Shown here: positions 24,873 to 35,714 of the stretch, piece after piece
Position numbering within the stretch: the stretch's first letter is position 1
Layout: each line of letters starts with the position of its first letter
The notes under the pieces: model-generated
Database searches by the model: none
What the model was told of the DNA's origin: nothing
The model's input: only the letters and a program-made list of their open reading frames with translations
Translations under genes and position numbers: made by a program
Origin: Mermis nigrescens
Lineage: Eukaryota > Nematoda > Enoplea > Mermithida > Mermithidae
Length of the DNA: 64,000 nt
NCBI GenBank assembly: GCA_036768485.1
Contig: JAVLUZ010000721.1
Span: forward strand, 710,501-774,500
Direction: 5' to 3'

Positions 24873-26252
24873 ATGACTACGTGCGAAATCGGTTCGGTGA
24901 ATATAAGCCAACAGAGTATTATCTATGATATATTAAACGACGTTTACGAGTCCTACTCGAGCGTCCACCCGTACCTGGCCGCCTTCATTTGCATGCTGGG
25001 CGTCTTCATGAACATAGCCAGCGTGGTGGTGCTTACGAGGCCCAGCATGATCGCCAGCCCCATCAATTGCCTGCTGGTGGCCATCGCCGCCTGCGACATC
25101 GTCACCATGCTGTCCTGCTTCAACTTCGTCGTCCGTTTGCTGACCTTCGCCGACTGCCCGTCGATGTACACATACGAGTGGATCGTTACCGTGCTGGTGC
25201 ATTCGAATTTGAGCGTCGTCGGGCACACGGTCAGCATTTGGCTGACAGTATTCATGGCCATTATCCGGGCGTGCACGGTCAAGCGTCATTGGTCAATCGG
25301 CGGAGCGGCGTCGGGCGGCGGCGGCGGCGGCAGCGGTGGGACGACGGCCGAGTGTCGAGCGCCTCCCGTTGTCGTTTGGATTTGCATGTGCGTGTTCGCA
25401 CTTGTTTTCCTACTCAATTTGCCCGGTTCGCTCTCTTTCACCATTGGCCAAAAACCGATAGAACGCCTGTGCATCGGCTTTCGAACTTCGCCGAGAAACT
25501 ATTCATTCAACTCTTCCGGGTCGCTTGTAAACAGAACGACGTCGGCTGGGATCAAGTTTTACGTGTTTAGCACGAAAGTTTCGAGTTTAGGAGCCTGGAA
25601 CGACTGTTTATTGCTCAAAGTGACTTTCTGGATCAACGGCGTTCTATTCAAACTGGTTCCGTGCGTCCTATTGAGCGTATTCATCGGCGTATTGATCTGC
25701 GTTTTGGCCGAAGTTCGACAAAGGCGCTTGCGCCTGCGGGTCACTTCGGACAATTATCGCACCGATCGAACCACCCTGATGCTGATCGTTCTATTGGGCG
25801 TGTTTTTGATCAGCGAATTGCCGCAGGGCGTTTTGGCCATCGGCGCGGGCATTTTCAATTCGGTGTTTCGACAACGCGTCTACAAAAAATTGGGCGACCT
25901 GATGGACGTGCTTTCGCTGATCAACAGTTCAGCCAATTTCGTTGTCTACTTCGCCATGAGCCAAAAATTTCGAGAAATATTCTGCCGGACCTTGGTGCCG
26001 GCTGCCTGGCGCTCCGGCCAATACGCTAATGTGAACACCATGGACAATCGACAGCCCTATATGGAGATGACTATGGCCCGGGACGTCAATGGATTTACGG
26101 CCACCAGGTCTTGCCTGTTGACTGCTTCTACTAATCGACGATTAAGTCACGTGGCGATGAATAACGTGCCTATGGTGGATAGAGCTGTGAATGGCGCAGA
26201 GGAGAATGGACAAAATTGTCACAGATTGTCACTGCCCACCTGGAAACGGTAG
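24873..26252 (+). CDS. Myosuppressin-receptor-like (DMSR family) neuropeptide GPCR, main coding exon
   Basis: This encodes a 459-residue class A G-protein-coupled receptor of the plasma membrane. Seven hydrophobic helices are visible at about 33-57, 65-90, 103-133, 165-190, 246-280, 299-324 and 338-363. Asp75 is in TM2. Cys95 and Cys200 can form the usual TM3-ECL2 disulfide. TM6 has SELPQG, and TM7 has LMDVLSLINSSANFVVYFAM followed by helix 8 (SQKFREIF). The TM6 and TM7 signatures and the NFxxY in place of NPxxY are typical of the myosuppressin/DMSR receptors, which in insects bind FLRFamide peptides; the ligand here is inferred. N-glycosylation sequons lie at Asn10, 209, 213 and 220. Oddities: the DRY position reads AIIRACTV (Arg132 kept), and a Gly-rich insert (about 143-156) lies in intracellular loop 2. 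The frame is open back to the splice acceptor at 24855, so Met1 is not proven to be the true start. A sex-peptide-receptor relative is less likely. Confidence 0.88.
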   Translation: MTTCEIGSVNISQQSIIYDILNDVYESYSSVHPYLAAFICMLGVFMNIASVVVLTRPSMIASPINCLLVAIAACDIVTMLSCFNFVVRLLTFADCPSMYTYEWIVTVLVHSNLSVVGHTVSIWLTVFMAIIRACTVKRHWSIGGAASGGGGGGSGGTTAECRAPPVVVWICMCVFALVFLLNLPGSLSFTIGQKPIERLCIGFRTSPRNYSFNSSGSLVNRTTSAGIKFYVFSTKVSSLGAWNDCLLLKVTFWINGVLFKLVPCVLLSVFIGVLICVLAEVRQRRLRLRVTSDNYRTDRTTLMLIVLLGVFLISELPQGVLAIGAGIFNSVFRQRVYKKLGDLMDVLSLINSSANFVVYFAMSQKFREIFCRTLVPAAWRSGQYANVNTMDNRQPYMEMTMARDVNGFTATRSCLLTASTNRRLSHVAMNNVPMVDRAVNGAEENGQNCHRLSLPTWKR

Positions 26253-26640
26253 CCGCGCAATTTTTCTTCTTTATGACTGATACCTTCGTTTGAGAATAAC
26301 TATTGCAAAAAGCTCTTTATACCACGCGGCAATCTCAACAGGAAATTAACAATTCACTCAAAGCGATTTTTAACGATATGTATAGAGGATTCATGATTTT
26401 TTGTTGTTGATTACGAGCGAATATGATATGGTACGCATCGAACCAAACGATGATAGCCTCAGGCGATATTAATCAACTATGCTCGCTCATAGTAAAATTT
26501 TGTAACAGGAAGAGTCTACTCCAGTAAATTTTTATTTGTTTCCTTTTTTACCTAGTTTAGAAAATCTAGAGCAGTTTGGCAACTGCCGTTTTGGTGTCGG
26601 TAAAATTATTAGAACAATTTTAATAAATGAAAGCATGGAC
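26253..26640 (+). other. Probable 3' UTR of the receptor gene
   Basis: AT-rich sequence follows the receptor stop codon. A candidate polyadenylation signal AATAAA is at 26622-26627. There is no downstream coding exon that I recognise, and the C-terminal tail ends in a natural stop, so this is most simply untranslated sequence. The 3' end is an estimate. Confidence 0.35.
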
Positions 26641-27007
26641 GGAAGCGTGGCCAAAGATAACTCAGGTTACTGCAGATATGTTAGTAGAAGATGTGCTGGC
26701 TTAAAGCACGAAAAAATTTCAGAATTTTCGCCAAAAAAATAGGATAAAACTGTTTAATTTACCATTACTCGTATTATCATTCAAAAATCGTTGTAGGGCC
26801 ACAAAATCTTTGTTGCTTGAAAAACCGCATTTTTAATGCAAACAATGCTTTTAGACTGCAACGAAGCAGAAAATATATCGAGAAATAACGGAAAAAATCC
26901 GTAAAATTATGACAGACGATGGCTCTAAAATCATTAGAATAAATAAATTCTTCATTTGCAAGGTATGTTAGGCCGACAAGGGAGTAAGGCCGCGGCGTCT
27001 GTTCTTG
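26641..27007. other. No supported feature
   Basis: AT-rich sequence downstream of the receptor gene. Short frames on both strands lack recognisable motifs. Confidence 0.5.
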
Positions 27008-27268
27008 ACCATAGATGCACAACATATCCGATCGGAAGGGTGAGCAGGGTCAGCCGGTCCGGAAGGGGCCGAAAATTGAGCTTTTTTAGGCCAAAATGAC
27101 CTTAAAAACTGGTATAAGCGCAGCGTCAGAAATACGTTATTCTACAGTTTCTGCTCAATGTAATGCATTTTCGAAGGAAATGTTTAATTTTCATCAATTT
27201 TGTCCTTCATTTTGCCTCATTTTCCAATAAAATTTCCCATTTTTCCATTCTTCACTGACGCACGTTTT
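27008..27268 (-). mobile_element. CATGCACGTAGGG-type MITE, inverted, one end lost
   Basis: Opens with CATAGATGCACAACATATCC, the inverted form of the 43440 copy's right end, then GGGTCAGCCGGTCCGGAAGG and AACTGGTATAAGCGC. The opposite end is decayed. Confidence 0.5.
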
Positions 27269-27589
27269 AAGCTGAGACTTTCATTTCCTAATAGTCAGTG
27301 TTATAACTTTTACGCAGAAGATGAATTTTGCAGGTTTTCGAATAGGCATTAAAAAAAGCGATTAAGGGAAGTTCTTTTTATTTAAATCGCATCTAAACGT
27401 AGTTATATTAGAATACCTACCTTCTGAGCAGCATATATTTAAATGAAACGTGGAGTAATTTTAAAATTATCAGATGGTGAGAATTTGGAGTCATATCGAT
27501 GTGTTTAATTCACTTTTTGGTGTTATTTTTAGCGATTTTGTCCCAGTAGACCCCAGAATTTTTTCGCTGTCCGTGTATGACTGCAACCA

Positions 27590-27690
27590 CACGTTGACGT
27601 GAGAGGGTGATTTGTACCCCCAGGACTTGAAAACAATTTAAAAACAAAAAAAAATTTTCATGCTGCCCATGTATGACTTTGATACCTTAT
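27590..27690. repeat. Fragment of a CACACATGGGCG-type MITE
   Basis: CACACGTTGACGTGAGAGGG opens the fragment and ATGCTGCCCATGTATG closes it. The middle of the family is missing. A second family-like end (CGCTGTCCGTGTATG) lies just upstream at 27562. Confidence 0.45.
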
Positions 27691-28319
27691 TAGGGCATTT
27701 TGGTGACAATTTTTAGAAGGATATACATTTAAAAAGAAACATAATGTAGCCACTGAAAAATTTTTAATTAAAGCAATTTTAACGAAAAATCGATAGGAAT
27801 TTTTTCTTTTTTTGAATAAAATTCATTAGTCTTCAAGGAAAACTGAAAAATACTACACCTTGAACAGCAAGGCTTAAATTTAGTTATCAATAAAAATGTT
27901 TGTAATGACTAAAATAAATTCATGTGTACATGCTTCTTCAGCAAGTAGAATGAGATAACGTAGTCAAAATTATTTTCAATTTGATAATTTTTGAGCAGAT
28001 CAACTTCCTTAGCGTCTATTTAGACACCTATTCAAGAGTCACCATTATATCTTTTTCTTCCTTTCTCAATTAAAGCCTCTGACAAAACCTCAGCAACAAG
28101 TCACACACCAAATCATATACCCCAAATATATAAAAGTCAAAAATACATTGCCCCGTTAAGTCACAACACAAGTACCAAATTTGATAATTTTACAGTTACT
28201 CCATGTTTCATTTAACGTCTGTTGCTTAAAACGTGGGCGTTACCATATTTTTTATTTTTTCCTTATAAAATCTGACAAGGCTAATGATTTACTTGCAGTG
28301 TAAATGACCATCATTTTTA
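27691..28319. other. No supported feature
   Basis: AT-rich, nothing recognised. Confidence 0.5.
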
Positions 28320-28487
28320 TCATAGTTTGTTTCACATAAGTTTGGGCATAAATTTTAAGAATTTTCTTCGACGATAAGCCAGCGATTAAGATAATTATAT
28401 ATCCGATCAATGCTACAATTGCAATCTGCCAACTTTTTGTTGGAGATGATTTAACTTATGCCCAAACTAGTGTGAAATGGACTATAG
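28320..28487. mobile_element. ~170-bp MITE, TIR CTATAGTCTGTTTCACA
   Basis: Same family: CATAGTTTGTTTCACATAAG at the left, GTGTGAAATGGACTATAG at the right, and core ATCAATGCTACAATTGCAAT. More diverged than the 62-64 kb copies. Confidence 0.78.
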
Positions 28488-29862
28488 AGACTTTGAATAA
28501 GAAAATATATTGGTATTTTTATTCAAAATACTCGTAGTACAATTTTGATCATTCCTCAGCACACCATGTTCTCTTTAAAGGTGTAACTCAAAAAGTCGTC
28601 CTTTGATTTTTCCGAAATTTTTTTATGAAAGCTAATAATTCTAGACACCACATTACAATGTGAACTGCGGATTAGATTTCTTTTAAAAGTAATAGAAAAA
28701 ATATCTTGACATTTCCTATCAAAATAATTTCATAATTTTTCAGCGCACCACTTTCTCGTTAGAGGTCTTCACTTAAAAAAAATCATTTACCTATTATAAT
28801 TTTTTCTTCTATAAGCCTCTAATGACAGCTAGTGCTACGACGCAATACCAAAGATGGTCCAAATTTATTTACGGTAAAATGTCGTACATTCTGAGACGAA
28901 TTCGTTAAATTTCAACCATTTCTTAGCACACCATGTTCCATTCAAACACCTATTGCTCAAAAAGTAGTTTCTTATTTTTGATTTTTCTATCATTAAAACC
29001 TCCAGTGATAAGCTATAAAATATTATAATTCTGAAAAAGAGCCGCATATGGTATATGCGCTATATTGGAAATTGTCGAAAAAATTGAAGTCAAAATTGTG
29101 GATGTTTTATGTTTATAATAAAAAGTATTGTAGAAATTCTGTAGTTCACATTAATTTTACAAAATATAAAAATTATTCATCTCTTGATCACGGTGATCCT
29201 GACTTATGATGAAAAATGTTAGACCCTGTAGAATTAGACAAAAAAGTGATTTTTGATACTTTACACTCACTTTACACAACAACTTTTCGTTTTCAAGAAA
29301 AATGGTTTGCACCACCATTTAACTCAGCGTTAAAAACTATAGTCTAGTTTCAAAATTTTTGTGATTCTTTTCACGAGTATAGTGATCCAAAAGTATTAAC
29401 AATTCAGCCACTCAGCAAAGACCAGTTTCTTAGTACCCGCGTCTCATATCAACTGATTCGCTAATTGTATAGCTATGTAACACTTTAACCCTCCGTTTAC
29501 CGTGTCCTAGGAGAAAATCATAGTGGATCACTTTATATTGGCCTTTTTTCTGATCTTCCTTATCCGTGTGTCTAGAACTTTGTCTAGCCTCGTTTTGGCT
29601 CTATTGACATTGTTTTTTGGTTTAGCTCAAAGTAATTGAGCAGTAAGAAATAAGCATTTTTTAGCCTATAAACAGTGATATCACAAAATCTCAAATGGGA
29701 AAATAAGGCTCTACTGAAAAATTTAGTGATTTATTCCTTTTCAGCTGTAATGCATCCCCTGGTTGTGTTTAACAATAGAAATTCATGTACCTACTTCTTG
29801 TTTTTGCAAGAATGTCCACCAGGTGCCTATTCTTATGAATTGTAATAGTTTTTAGTTGTATC
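28488..29862. other. AT-rich region with repeated CACACCATGTTC words
   Basis: CAGCACACCATGTTC(T/C) followed by CTCAAAAAGT occurs at about 28556 and 28922, and CAGCGCACCACTTTCTCGTT at 28741. This suggests a decayed ~180-bp direct repeat (28550-29040). No gene is seen. Confidence 0.4.
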
Positions 29863-30124
29863 AAAACGTGGGCGTGAGGGGAGGAGTTTGGGGGTATGCC
29901 ACCCCCAGATGGCCGAATACCCCTCCCCCACGAACCAAAACAACCCCCAGAATTCAATTTTTGTTTTTTTTTGTTTTTTTTTCGCAATTTTTTGTGCCCA
30001 ATGGATAGTGCTCGATGAGAAACGTTGAAAAATGGCGTTTTTTCGCCATACCACCATTTTTTAAGACCGTTTTTGATCTTTAAGAAATCCTGTACCCCCA
30101 GAATTTTGGTGCTGCCCACCTATC
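29863..30124. mobile_element. hAT-like MITE of the CACACATGGGCG family
   Basis: Starts AAAACGTGGGCGTGAGGGG and ends GCTGCCCACCTATC. Flanks GTTGTATC (29855-29862) and GTCGTATC (30125-30132) are an 8-bp TSD with one mismatch. Interior blocks match the 53838 copy (GATAGTGCTCGATGAGAAAC). Confidence 0.78.
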
Positions 30125-30181
30125 GTCGTATCTCTTCCAAAAATGATTTTCATAGAAAGTAACATACCAAAGAACACAAAA

Positions 30182-30281
30182 NNNNNNNNNNNNNNNNNNN
30201 NNNNNNNNNNNNNNNNNNNNNNNNNNNNNNNNNNNNNNNNNNNNNNNNNNNNNNNNNNNNNNNNNNNNNNNNNNNNNNNNN
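30182..30281. other. Assembly gap (100 N)
   Basis: Exactly 100 undetermined bases, the usual placeholder for a gap of unknown size. It lies about 57 bases past a MITE insertion, so the true distance between the flanking sequences is unknown. Confidence 0.99.
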
Positions 30282-30988
30282 TGTGTAAGGCAAGGCATGA
30301 TCACTTCGTTGCATAAGGATTATGATCCATGAGAAATTACTGAGCAAACTTTGAAGTTGAAATTATTATTGGCTCTAATCTCAAAATGATCCTGGGCAAC
30401 GCTTCGGCAATATTTTGGCGTTTACAAATAAACATTTGCGTACGCAGGGGCGAGATTACGGACCCCTTTGTCCAAAAATACTTTGGAAAAGTAAAATAAT
30501 GCATAGAAAATAATGAAAATTGACATTTTTATCGAAAAACCTCAGAATTTTCGGCGCTTTGCGCCGTAGTATTATTTTCTTTAATTTTGGCTAAAGCCCG
30601 GCCAAAAAACGTCATTTTTTTCACAGCCTACTGAGAGAAGACAAAACTTATTTAAAAGTTCTAATTTTATTAGCTTAATGGATAGAGCATGTTTAAACAT
30701 TAGAAAATACACCCTATTTTGTGTACGCCGAACATACTCGTAGGGTCACCAATAGTGATCGACCGGAGATCCGGCTCCGGCTCCGGCCTCCGGCAAATCC
30801 GGCCATTTTTTCCACTCCGGTGCTCCGGCCGGAGGACATCCAAAAATCGGCCGGAGGCCGGAGAATTTTTCGTTTTTTGCATAGTGACCGAACGTACTAA
30901 TTGCTGACATTATGCTTATTAAATTTAGTCAGAGCACAATATAATAGCAGAAGAAAGAAATAAAGCCAAATAAAGTGTCTATCACCAC

Positions 30989-31578
30989 CTGTTTTTTTGT
31001 ACGAGCCTCTTTGTACATGTGCAAAGATCTCCGGAAAAGTCTTTGTACGAGCGAAATTTTTTTTGTACATATAACGTATAGATATGCTATTGAATGTACA
31101 CATTTTTACATACTACTAGATTGTTATCCGTGACCCGCACGCTTCGCAAAAGGTGTAACTTTGTCCTAAATTCAGCTGGTTATATTAGTTCGGCCCGAAA
31201 TGCCAAAATTTTCATGAGGCTTAGGTTGAAATTAGTATTACACATAAAATTCGACTCAGTATGCTAGAATAAGTTGTGTTACACAATTATAAATAATAAA
31301 GCGATAGCAATGTGCTGAGTGGATCTCATAATAGACACCAATTAGATGCTTAAAGATAGATTTTGGAGTGTTCAGTGCCAGCGCTTAGAGCTAAATACAA
31401 TGTAATTATGATATTGGACGCGAAGCACCTAAAATTTTTGAAATTTTGCTAAAAAATACTCAAAAAAGTGTTAAAATTACTATTACTTTGCACGAAAAGT
31501 CTTTGTGCATTGTACAAAGATGGCTCTGAAAATCTTTGTACGAGCCTCAAAATCTTTGTCTCGCACAAAAAAACAGTG
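30989..31578. mobile_element. Nested DNA element with TTTGTACGAG ends
   Basis: The element opens with CTGTTTTTTTGTACGAG and closes with CTCGCACAAAAAAACAG, imperfect inverted copies. ATCACCAC lies at 30981-30988 and again at 31579-31586, consistent with an 8-bp TSD although the exact end is ambiguous by two bases. The motif CTTTGTACGAG recurs subterminally. A second, truncated copy in opposite orientation lies near 60077-60585. It sits inside the 30753-33448 element. Confidence 0.6.
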
Positions 31579-32149
31579 ATCACCACCACAATCGTAAAAT
31601 GTTTATTTTTAGGGAAAAGACGACAATGAAAATGAAACAAAAATTGTGAAAATCGCTGCAGTAAATTCCTGTTAACACTGGAAGTCATAGGGTAGCATAA
31701 GATGCAGTCTGGCCTGCACTGCACATGCTATACTGATTTTCCAGATAATATTGCTGTCCATTCTATACGTCATATTCACGGTTCACTTAACATAATATAG
31801 TATGTAACGTACCTATGTATATACGGTCACACACAATCATGCTTTAACATCAAATATTGCCTATTGACGCTTTATTTAGGGCAGGCTAAGGAGACGACAG
31901 CTTTTTTCTTAATAAAAGCATTGAATAAAATTTTGTTGAATGTAGTTGTCTAGAAGCATGATTTACTGCTAGATTTCTCATATTAACAGCGGAGTAACTT
32001 AAAAATATGGTACTTCCAGAATACGAAGAAATAAACTTCAGAAGAGCGGATTTTTTTGCTCAGTACTCAGAACATGTTCAAAGAAAGCGCGGAAAAAAAT
32101 TTTCATCCGTCTATGATCAATATTACAAAAGCTATGGGTTTCTTTAATT

Positions 32150-32395
32150 AGCCTCTTCTCGACCTAAGCAATCATCTTCTCGACCTAAGTATTTGATGAT
32201 TCAAACAGCGGAATGCAGAATCATATGTAGATACCCAATTTACGTCGACCTAAGCATCTAAACATCGACCTAAGCATCTATACATCGACCTACGCATCTA
32301 TACATCGACCTAAGCATCTATACATCGATCTGAGAATCTACACATCGACCTAAGCATCTATAGGACATCGACCTGAGCGGCGACCTCGACCTTAG
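32150..32395. repeat. 20-bp minisatellite (CATCGACCTAAGCATCTATA)
   Basis: About seven head-to-tail copies of a 20-bp unit lie mainly at 32243-32380, with single-base variants such as CTACGCATC and CTGAGAATC. Degenerate CTCGACCTAAG units occur upstream at 32155-32200. The array is inside the 2.7-kb hAT-like element. Confidence 0.85.
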
Positions 32396-33079
32396 CAGCT
32401 TGAAACACCTTTTCAGATATACTAAGCCTAAGCCTGAGTATAATAGAAGCAGAAACTTAGATTTTCGTATATCTTATCGAGTAAAACCGAAAAAAATACA
32501 AAAAAATATGAAAATTTTTTTAAAATTTTTAAAAATTTCAAACAGCTTTCCGCGCCTTTTTCCTTTTTTCTCCTTCATTGCTATAATTCCTTTCGTAATT
32601 TCAGCCCATATCATTGATTTCTGACAAATGTGTAAGTCCTTGGATCGAGCCGTTTAATCGTCCCACGCAGCACTTAAATCAAGAGTTGCCTGCAACTTTG
32701 CAAGTATGACTCAGATTGTCACCAGATTTTTTTCCGCGCTTCAATTTATCATGTTCTACCGTTTTGGCAAAAAAAATTTTGGCATTCCGTATTCGTTTTG
32801 CACCTTTTCCAAGAGTACCATATTCTTAAGTTTAGCCATTTACAGCATTTAATGTGTAACATCGAAATTTTTAATCGAAAATAGAAGAAAACTATGCAAA
32901 AATAGCTGTTTCTGCTGTAAAAATTGTTTTGAAACCTACATGAACAGATAATGGCTTCCAGGTCGCCAAGAAAGTAAATAAATCTCATTAATAGGTTCAT
33001 ATCATCTGACGCATAGCGCCAGAAAAATGTTAAGAAATTATGGTCACTGACGGCCAAAAATCATTGCGAATTGCATATC

Positions 33080-33232
33080 CATTCTTTATCTCGCCTAATA
33101 ATTTTGGCCAAGCTGGGGGGCGGCCACCCCCGCCCTTCCCTTAAATCCGCCCCTGCATTCTTCATCTCGCCAAATATTCTTGGTCAATGGGGGGCGGACG
33201 CCCCCCCCGCCGTCCCCCTTAAATCCGCCCCT
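33080..33232. repeat. 76-bp tandem duplication ending in TTAAATCCGCCCCT
   Basis: Two adjacent units (33080-33155 and 33156-33232) both run from CATTCTT-ATCTCGCC to CCTTAAATCCGCCCCT. Each contains GGGGGGCGG followed by a C-run. The end matches the inverted terminus of the CAGGGGCGGATTTAAG MITE type at 24139, so this is probably a duplicated element end. Confidence 0.7.
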
Positions 33233-33589
33233 ATATTTCATATAACTAACTGGCTGATATGCACTTAAGATGCACGTGCACTATGGTCTAGGTCTTGGTC
33301 ACAAAGATGTCCTATCTATCCGCACGTGTAAAATTATATTTCTCCGGCTCCGGCCTCCGGCTCCGGCTCCGGCCGGAGCAACATGGTTCAATCCGGCTCC
33401 GGCCGGATCTCCAGCTCCGGCCATTTCGGCCGCTCCGGTCGATCACTAGTCACCAATTTGTGGATCGCCTACCCCTAAAAAACCCGGCGTTCGCCCGTGT
33501 GCATACGCATATGTTTTCGCAAATTAATTAAATTAAGCAGCAAGTAAAAAAATTAAACGAATGCTTAAAATATAATTCTATTGTTAAGA

Positions 33590-34985
33590 ATATACTATAA
33601 TATACTTGGCCACCTTTTTTCTTGTATGTTTATCACAGCGAGTGCGAATTGTGTTCCACCCCCTCACAGCAGCAACGGCACACACCTAGGAGGTGCGGTT
33701 TTTTTAAACGATAGATAATTAAGAAACTAGATGCACCATTTTTTTCTTTTGTTTATACTCAATGCCGACTTAGCAATGAGTGTGTAAAGTGTAAACCAAA
33801 AAATCAAATAATTTGTGGAGGGCCAATTTTAAAAAAAAAATCTTGCCCCCAAGCTGTAGATTACGAATCTGACCTTAAACTTTCTTTACACTCAATGGCA
33901 TACCTGGGCAATGGCTGACGGTTCGCCCCGTCCAACTTCCAGCCAAAAGGGTGGGTGGGTCCCTAGACCCTAAAAAAGGTGGGTCTCTCCCTGAAAAATG
34001 GTGGGTCCGTGCCTAGAAAAGGTGGGTCGTTCAGCTTAATCAGTGGGTCAGTCACTGAAAAAGGTGGGTCCATCCACGAAAAAGGTGTCGAACAGTGTAA
34101 TAAGATGGTTCCTGTGCATGTTTTGCAAACTGATCATATTCTGTATCTAGCATTTCCTTAAATTATCTCCAAAAATTTTATCCCTGTGCAGAACATAGCC
34201 CCGTCCAAGTTATCCCTTCGCCCCGTCCAACTTTCAGTTCGGCCCGTCCTGGTGATGGGCCGATATGGGGCATTGCCCAGGTGTGCTCAATAGCTGTTGC
34301 ACAAAAATGTAAAGTATAGAAGTTTTTTACTCCTTGCGTGTTTTCAGCTTATCTAACTCAATTTTGGTTTCTGTGCAGTCCAATTGGTTTTATAATGTAG
34401 AGGGTTACAATATCTCAGGGACCAATTTTTTCTCTTTTAACGCAATATTTCTCGATCTGTGATCGTTTTAGTGTAAAGGGTTCGAGACGAAAAACGAAAT
34501 TTCTTCAGCTACTCCGCTAATTAGGCGGAACATGCTAATTATGCTTAAAATGTGCCCTGACCTTTGCGTTACAGATCCTAGTTCATTTTGTTTCTATACA
34601 CTCAATATTGCGTTATAAGCACAAGTGTAAAGTTTACACTGAGAAGCACTTTTCCACCCATAGCATTGGGTATCAAACAATTTGCGGAAGGCCAATTTTT
34701 TAAAATGTTGCCCTCAAGTTGTAGATTACAAATCTGACCTTAAAATTTCTTTACACTCAATGGTTGTTACAAAAAAGTGTAAAGTATACGGGTTTTTTAC
34801 TGTTAGCGTGTCCTGAAGCTTATCTAACTCAGTTTTGGTTTCTGTGCAGTCCAATCGGTTTTATAATGTAGAGGGCTACAATATCTCAAAAGGTAAAATT
34901 TTTCTCTTTTAATGCAATATTTCTTGATCTGTGATCATTTTAGTGTAAAGGTTTCCAGACAAAAAAAGAAATTTCTTCAGCTACT
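33590..34985. repeat. GTGTAAA-type repeat element, inverted copy (interrupted)
   Basis: On the minus strand this matches 2137-2830: the ACTATTATAGGT-type end, GGTGCGGTTTTTTT, TTTACACTCAATG, ATAATGTAGAGGGTTACA and CTGTGATCGTTTTAGTGTAA are all shared. Part of the unit is repeated (34330-34500 and 34770-34985). It is interrupted by the 33899-34285 insertion. Confidence 0.7.
33899..34285. mobile_element. 387-bp hAT-like element with internal GGTGGGTC minisatellite
   Basis: Ends are CATACCTGGGCAATG and, read inward from the right, CACACCTGGGCAATG. The flanks CTCAATGG (33891-33898) and CTCAATAG (34286-34293) form an 8-bp TSD with one mismatch. A related repeat at 34750-34790 has the uninterrupted sequence across this point. 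The interior is a run of about six 25-30 bp units containing GGTGGGTC (33945-34090), with CGCCCCGTCCAACTT repeated near both ends. Confidence 0.85.
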
Positions 34986-35057
34986 TGCACCCCCCCCAGA
35001 ATATCGGCGCTGCCCACCTATGGATATATGGCCTTAAATATTAAATAAAAGAAGGGA

Positions 35058-35714
35058 ACTAGCAAAGAAAAATGCTCCGATGGAACAAAAAAGGTAAACA
35101 TAATTGAATTTCTTCATTGTTAAGGATGTAAAAGGAGGGGACTAGGGAAAATTGTCATATATGCGAAGAAGGGGTAGGAATGTGCTAAACACTTAGACTT
35201 CCCCCAAACAACGCAAAAATCGAAATATATTCTGCAGCCTATGCGCGTTTCTACAGATCCTCCGTAGTAATTTCGATTACGATGGCGAGTAATTTGATTA
35301 CTTTACATATTTTGGAAGATTTAAAGAAATTTTTTGTGGTTTGTAATGCAGACTATTGAGTTGGCCATGTAGGTGTAAAGTTTATACTATCATTTTTTAC
35401 GCCAGAGCATTGTGGAAGTTCAAGATTTCATTAAATAAATTATAAATTGTTTAATTAATAGTCATGGATGTGTCTTCAATGCTCTTTTGCGAAACACTTG
35501 AGAACGTTTTGTGACTACACCCTCATTTTTCACAGGCCGCAGAATATACTTCGATTTTTGCGTTGTTTAGTGGAAGTCTAACTGTTTAGCACATTCCTAT
35601 GGCTTCTGCGCATATAGGGAAATTTTCCCTAGTCCCCTCCTTTTACATCCTTAACAATGAAGAAATTCAAGTATATTTATCTTTTTTCTTCCATCGGAGC
35701 ATTTTTGTTTACTA
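35058..35714. mobile_element. Foldback element, second full copy
   Basis: Arms 35058-35240 and 35535-35714 are inverted copies of each other and match those at 19424-20238. The centre (35250-35530) differs from the 19.8-kb copy but matches the partial copy at 900-1080 (AGAGCATTGTGGAAG; AATAAATTATAAAT). Confidence 0.75.

Larger units (their letters stand above)
30753..33448. mobile_element. 2.7-kb non-autonomous hAT-like element, TIR TAGTGATCGACCGGAG
   Basis: Perfect 16-bp terminal inverted repeats (TAGTGATCGACCGGAG at 30753; its complement ends at 33448) are flanked by a perfect 8-bp TSD, GTCACCAA, at 30745-30752 and 33449-33456. Just inside both ends are runs of CCGGCTCCGG-type repeats in inverted arrangement. 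The interior contains another inserted element (about 30989-31578), a 20-bp minisatellite (32150-32395) and a 76-bp tandem duplication near 33080-33232. I found no transposase-like frame, so it is non-autonomous or decayed. Confidence 0.85.

Noticed and set aside
24933..26029. Other frames on both strands across the receptor exon
   Set aside because: They are shadows of the GC-rich receptor frame, with low-complexity or biased translations.
24873..26252. Sex-peptide receptor or thyrotropin-releasing-hormone receptor identity
   Set aside because: SELPQG in TM6 and the LMDxLxLINSxxNFxxYxMSxxFR pattern in TM7 fit the myosuppressin/DMSR group better.
32150..32395. CRISPR-like repeated units
   Set aside because: Units are head-to-tail with no unique spacers, no cas genes are present, and the DNA is animal-like. 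It is a minisatellite.
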